From: Moraxellaceae bacterium
Lineage (GTDB): Bacteria > Pseudomonadota > Gammaproteobacteria > Pseudomonadales > Moraxellaceae
DNA length: 7,869 bases
Reading direction: 5' to 3'
NCBI GenBank assembly: GCA_030146505.1
Contig: JASLCO010000197.1
Coordinates: forward strand, 1-7,869
Part shown: piece by piece, positions 6,517 to 7,869 of the stretch
Position numbering within the stretch: position 1 is the stretch's first letter
Layout of the letters: the number at the start of each line of letters is the position of its first letter
The notes under the pieces: model-generated
Told to the model about the DNA's origin: nothing
Database searches by the model: none
What the model saw: the letters and a program-made list of their open reading frames with translations, nothing else
Program-made: the position numbers and the translations under genes

Positions 6517-6629
6517 GCAGGTGCGAATTCATTCGCACGCCCTTGTTCCGTCAGGCCGGATTGCCTGGCAGTAACGCGGCCTGGCTTTGGTTTGGCATGG
6601 CCTGCTTGTGTGAATGAATTCGCACTTAC
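6517..6629. repeat. REPIN-like inverted pair, copy C (69-nt loop, degenerate)
   Basis: Diverged third copy with arms 6517-6538 and 6608-6629. The left arm keeps the 18-nt palindrome but its tetranucleotide is GCAG instead of GTAG. The right arm has GTAA and one further change (GTGTGAAT for GTGCGAAT). The loop is the longest of the three. The right arm overlaps the end of the metallopeptidase gene, and its TAA (6628-6626) is that gene's stop codon. Decay in both tetranucleotides suggests an older, immobile copy. Confidence 0.82.
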
Positions 6630-7153
6630 AGGAGTGCATGCTTTTTTTGTTGCTGCTCGCGCCAGGTGAGGAACAGCCGGAGATCGAACTCCAGCTGCAC
6701 ATAGCCCGGCAGCATGTATTCGCACAACTGGTAGAAGGCCTTGTTGTGGTCCATTTCCTTCAGGTGCGCGAGCTCGTGGACCACGATCATGTTGAGGAAT
6801 TCCGGAGGAGTATCGCGGAACAGGCCGGCAATGCGGATTTCCTTTTTTGCCACCAGGCGGCCGCCATGCTGGCGCGAACTGGCCGTATGCAGGCCCAGGG
6901 CATGCTTCACCACGTCCAGCCTGTTGTCATACAGCACGCGGTCTATCGCCGGCGCATGGCGCAGGTATTGCTGGCGCAGGTCGTTGGTGTAGCGGTAGAG
7001 GGCCTTGTCGCTCTGTATGTCGTGGCGGCCGGGATAACGCGCCAGCAGGCGCGGCCCGAGTTCACCGGAGGCCAGCAGTCCGCGCACCTGCTGGCGCAGG
7101 GCCTCGGGATAACCCTGCAGAAAGCGCAGCTCGTCTTCATGGCTTGCCATCAT
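6626..7153 (-). CDS. YgjP-like zinc metallopeptidase (SprT/M48-like)
   Basis: A 175-residue cytoplasmic protein of the YgjP-like metallopeptidase family. The zinc site is H126-E-L-A-H130, with the family's downstream H136 in L-K-E-M-D-H-N-K-A-F-Y, so the two HExxH histidines and a third candidate ligand are present, with E127 as the catalytic acid. The family's substrates are not well defined. The N-terminal third matches nothing I recognise. Length is close to E. coli YgjP. The ATG at 7153 shares its A with the TGA of the upstream MerR-type gene (TGATG), which implies translational coupling; a second ATG follows at once (7150). No strong Shine-Dalgarno is visible, in line with coupling. The stop lies within a REP-like arm, so the last residues (H-A-L-L) may have been set by a repeat insertion. 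Confidence 0.87.
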   Translation of the reverse strand: MMASHEDELRFLQGYPEALRQQVRGLLASGELGPRLLARYPGRHDIQSDKALYRYTNDLRQQYLRHAPAIDRVLYDNRLDVVKHALGLHTASSRQHGGRLVAKKEIRIAGLFRDTPPEFLNMIVVHELAHLKEMDHNKAFYQLCEYMLPGYVQLEFDLRLFLTWREQQQKKHALL

Positions 7154-7569
7154 CAGTGCCGGAATGTTTCCACGATGGGGCAGCAGGCGCTGCCGGTCTC
7201 GTCTTCACATTGCGTGACCAGCGTCTTGAGACGCCGCGACAGCGCCTGCATGTCACGGATGCGCGCATCGATATCCGCAAGACGGCTGCTGGCCAGTTGG
7301 CGGATACGCGCACGATCCGCCACATCATCCAGTTGCAGCAGCTCGCGGATTTCCTCCAGGGAAAAACCGGCATCCTTGGCGCGGCGTATGAACTGCAACT
7401 GCTGCAGATGCTCGTCGCCATAATGGCGATAGCTGCCCTGCGCCTCCGGCTCTTCCAGCAAGCCTATGGGCTGGTAATAACGCACGGTCTCCACATTCAC
7501 ACTGGCCGCCTGGGCTAGCTTGCCTATGGTCAGCCTGCCCGGACGCATTTCGGGGCTGATATCACTCAT
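7153..7569 (-). CDS. MerR-family metal-responsive transcriptional regulator
   Basis: A 138-residue DNA-binding protein of the MerR family, which twists promoters with overlong spacers into an active shape when it binds its inducer. Residues 13-80 are the winged helix-turn-helix (L-T-I-G-K-L-A then V-N-V-E-T-V-R-Y-Y and Y-R-H-Y), 84-118 the dimer coiled coil, and the tail has C121 and C129-C130-P-I-V. By hand alignment, C121 and C130 match C117 and C126 of Tn501 MerR, but the residue at the MerR C82 / ZntR C79 position is arginine or a neighbour, not cysteine. Two-cysteine sensing as in CueR is therefore possible and the metal cannot be read off. The ATG at 7569 follows AGGGAG with 7-base spacing; a TTG at 7587 is a weaker alternative. 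It is divergent from the His/Cys-rich gene at 7671 and overlaps the metallopeptidase gene by one base. Confidence 0.9.
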   Translation of the reverse strand: MSDISPEMRPGRLTIGKLAQAASVNVETVRYYQPIGLLEEPEAQGSYRHYGDEHLQQLQFIRRAKDAGFSLEEIRELLQLDDVADRARIRQLASSRLADIDARIRDMQALSRRLKTLVTQCEDETGSACCPIVETFRH

Positions 7570-7597
7570 GCCTCTGCTCCCTATCAAAGCTCAGCCC

Positions 7598-7629
7598 TTG
7601 ACTCCGTACTAGGCTACGGGCTTTAGCAT
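7598..7629 (+). promoter_or_regulatory. MerR-type promoter with 20-bp spacer
   Basis: TTGACT (7598-7603) and TAGCAT (7624-7629) are separated by 20 bases instead of the usual 17. Overlong spacers of 19-20 bp are the signature of promoters activated by MerR-family regulators, and the zntA promoter of E. coli has the same TTGACT and 20-bp spacing (from memory). The likely transcript starts near 7636 and serves the plus-strand gene at 7671. The divergent regulator at 7153-7569 is the obvious activator. Confidence 0.75.
7601..7622. promoter_or_regulatory. Operator dyad for the divergent MerR-type regulator
   Basis: Dyad ACTCCGTA...TACGGGCT with perfect inner halves CCGTA (7604-7608) and TACGG (7615-7619) and imperfect outer bases. 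It starts within the -35 hexamer and fills the spacer, the placement seen in MerR and ZntR operators. Confidence 0.65.
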
Positions 7630-7670
7630 GCCTGCATGATCACCACATTGTCATCCGCTACGGAGGAAGC

Positions 7671-7869
7671 ATGAGCCATTCGCATGACGACAAGAGCCCA
7701 CACACCAGGCATTCCCATGAGCATGCAGGCCATACGCATGAAGGGCATGACAGCTGCTGCAGCCCCAAGGCTGAGGCCAAAGCCGATTGTTGCGCGACGG
7801 AGAAACCTGCCGCCAAGGAAAAGAGCTGTGGCTGTGCCAGCAAGGCAGCGCCAGCTCCTGCCCCCGCTC
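7671..7869 (+). CDS. His/Cys-rich N-terminus, probably heavy-metal P-type ATPase (partial)
   Basis: Sixty-six residues from an ATG with a good ribosome site (GGAGG at 7662-7666, 4 bases before the start), open to the window edge. Residues 1-26 hold nine histidines, mostly as H-x-H or H-x-x-H. They are followed by C29-C30, C40-C41 and C53-G-C55, then a Lys/Ala/Pro-rich linker. Such a disordered metal-binding head is common on Zn/Cd/Pb-exporting P1B ATPases (ZntA, CadA, PbrA type) encoded divergently from a MerR-type regulator. The identity is inferred from context and composition: a cation diffusion facilitator or another metal-binding protein remains possible because no transmembrane or ATPase motif lies in the window. 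The probable role is metal efflux induced through the promoter at 7598-7629. Confidence 0.6.
   Translation, partial: MSHSHDDKSPHTRHSHEHAGHTHEGHDSCCSPKAEAKADCCATEKPAAKEKSCGCASKAAPAPAPA

Noticed and set aside
1996..6629. The repeated 18-nt palindrome as a CRISPR array
   Set aside because: Units are inverted pairs separated by kilobases of genes, with no regular direct repeats or uniform spacers.

Overview
The window is GC-rich, tightly packed bacterial chromosome. The best taxonomic clue is the DNA polymerase IV at the left edge. It carries a long insertion in the fingers and an N-R-G-V-D-E-V-Y catalytic segment, a pattern I associate with Betaproteobacteria. The C-terminal disulphide-loop type IV pilin and the REP-type repeats fit Betaproteobacteria or Gammaproteobacteria. 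I cannot name a genus.

Layout: (1) 1-826, minus strand, a dinB-type translesion polymerase cut by the left edge. (2) 1011-1838, plus strand, a response regulator made of REC, coiled coil and PAS with no output domain. (3) 1839-2106, a gene-free block of nested inverted repeats ending in a strong, probably bidirectional terminator between convergent genes. (4) 2107-3720, minus, a GMC-family FAD flavoprotein dehydrogenase with a structured upstream region. (5) 3996-5753, minus, a six-TM hybrid histidine kinase. (6) 5863-6354, minus, a type IVa-like prepilin. (7) 6626-7153, minus, a YgjP-like zinc metallopeptidase whose start overlaps the stop of (8), a MerR-family regulator at 7153-7569, minus. 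(9) From 7671, plus, a His/Cys-rich N-terminus running off the right edge, probably of a heavy-metal P-type ATPase. The promoter between (8) and (9) has the stretched 20-bp spacer and central dyad of MerR-controlled promoters.

The clearest functional unit is at the right edge: a divergent metal-sensing module with a metallopeptidase coupled to the regulator. The hybrid kinase and the REC-PAS protein are two signalling proteins; nothing in the sequence shows that they are partners. The remaining genes look like a collection rather than one pathway.

The most distinctive non-coding signal is a family of three REPIN-like inverted pairs (1996-2053, 3914-3999, 6517-6629). All are built from a GTAG tetranucleotide plus the 18-nt near-palindrome GTGCGAATTCATTCGCAC. 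In two of the three, the stop codon of the adjacent gene lies inside the repeat's tetranucleotide, in the same frame. No RAYT transposase gene is present here. There is no gene-free stretch over 300 bases. The gaps at 1839-2106, 3721-3995 and 6355-6625 are mostly repeats and leader structures. I see no tRNA, rRNA, CRISPR array, insertion sequence or origin. I do not see a convincing new multi-gene system.
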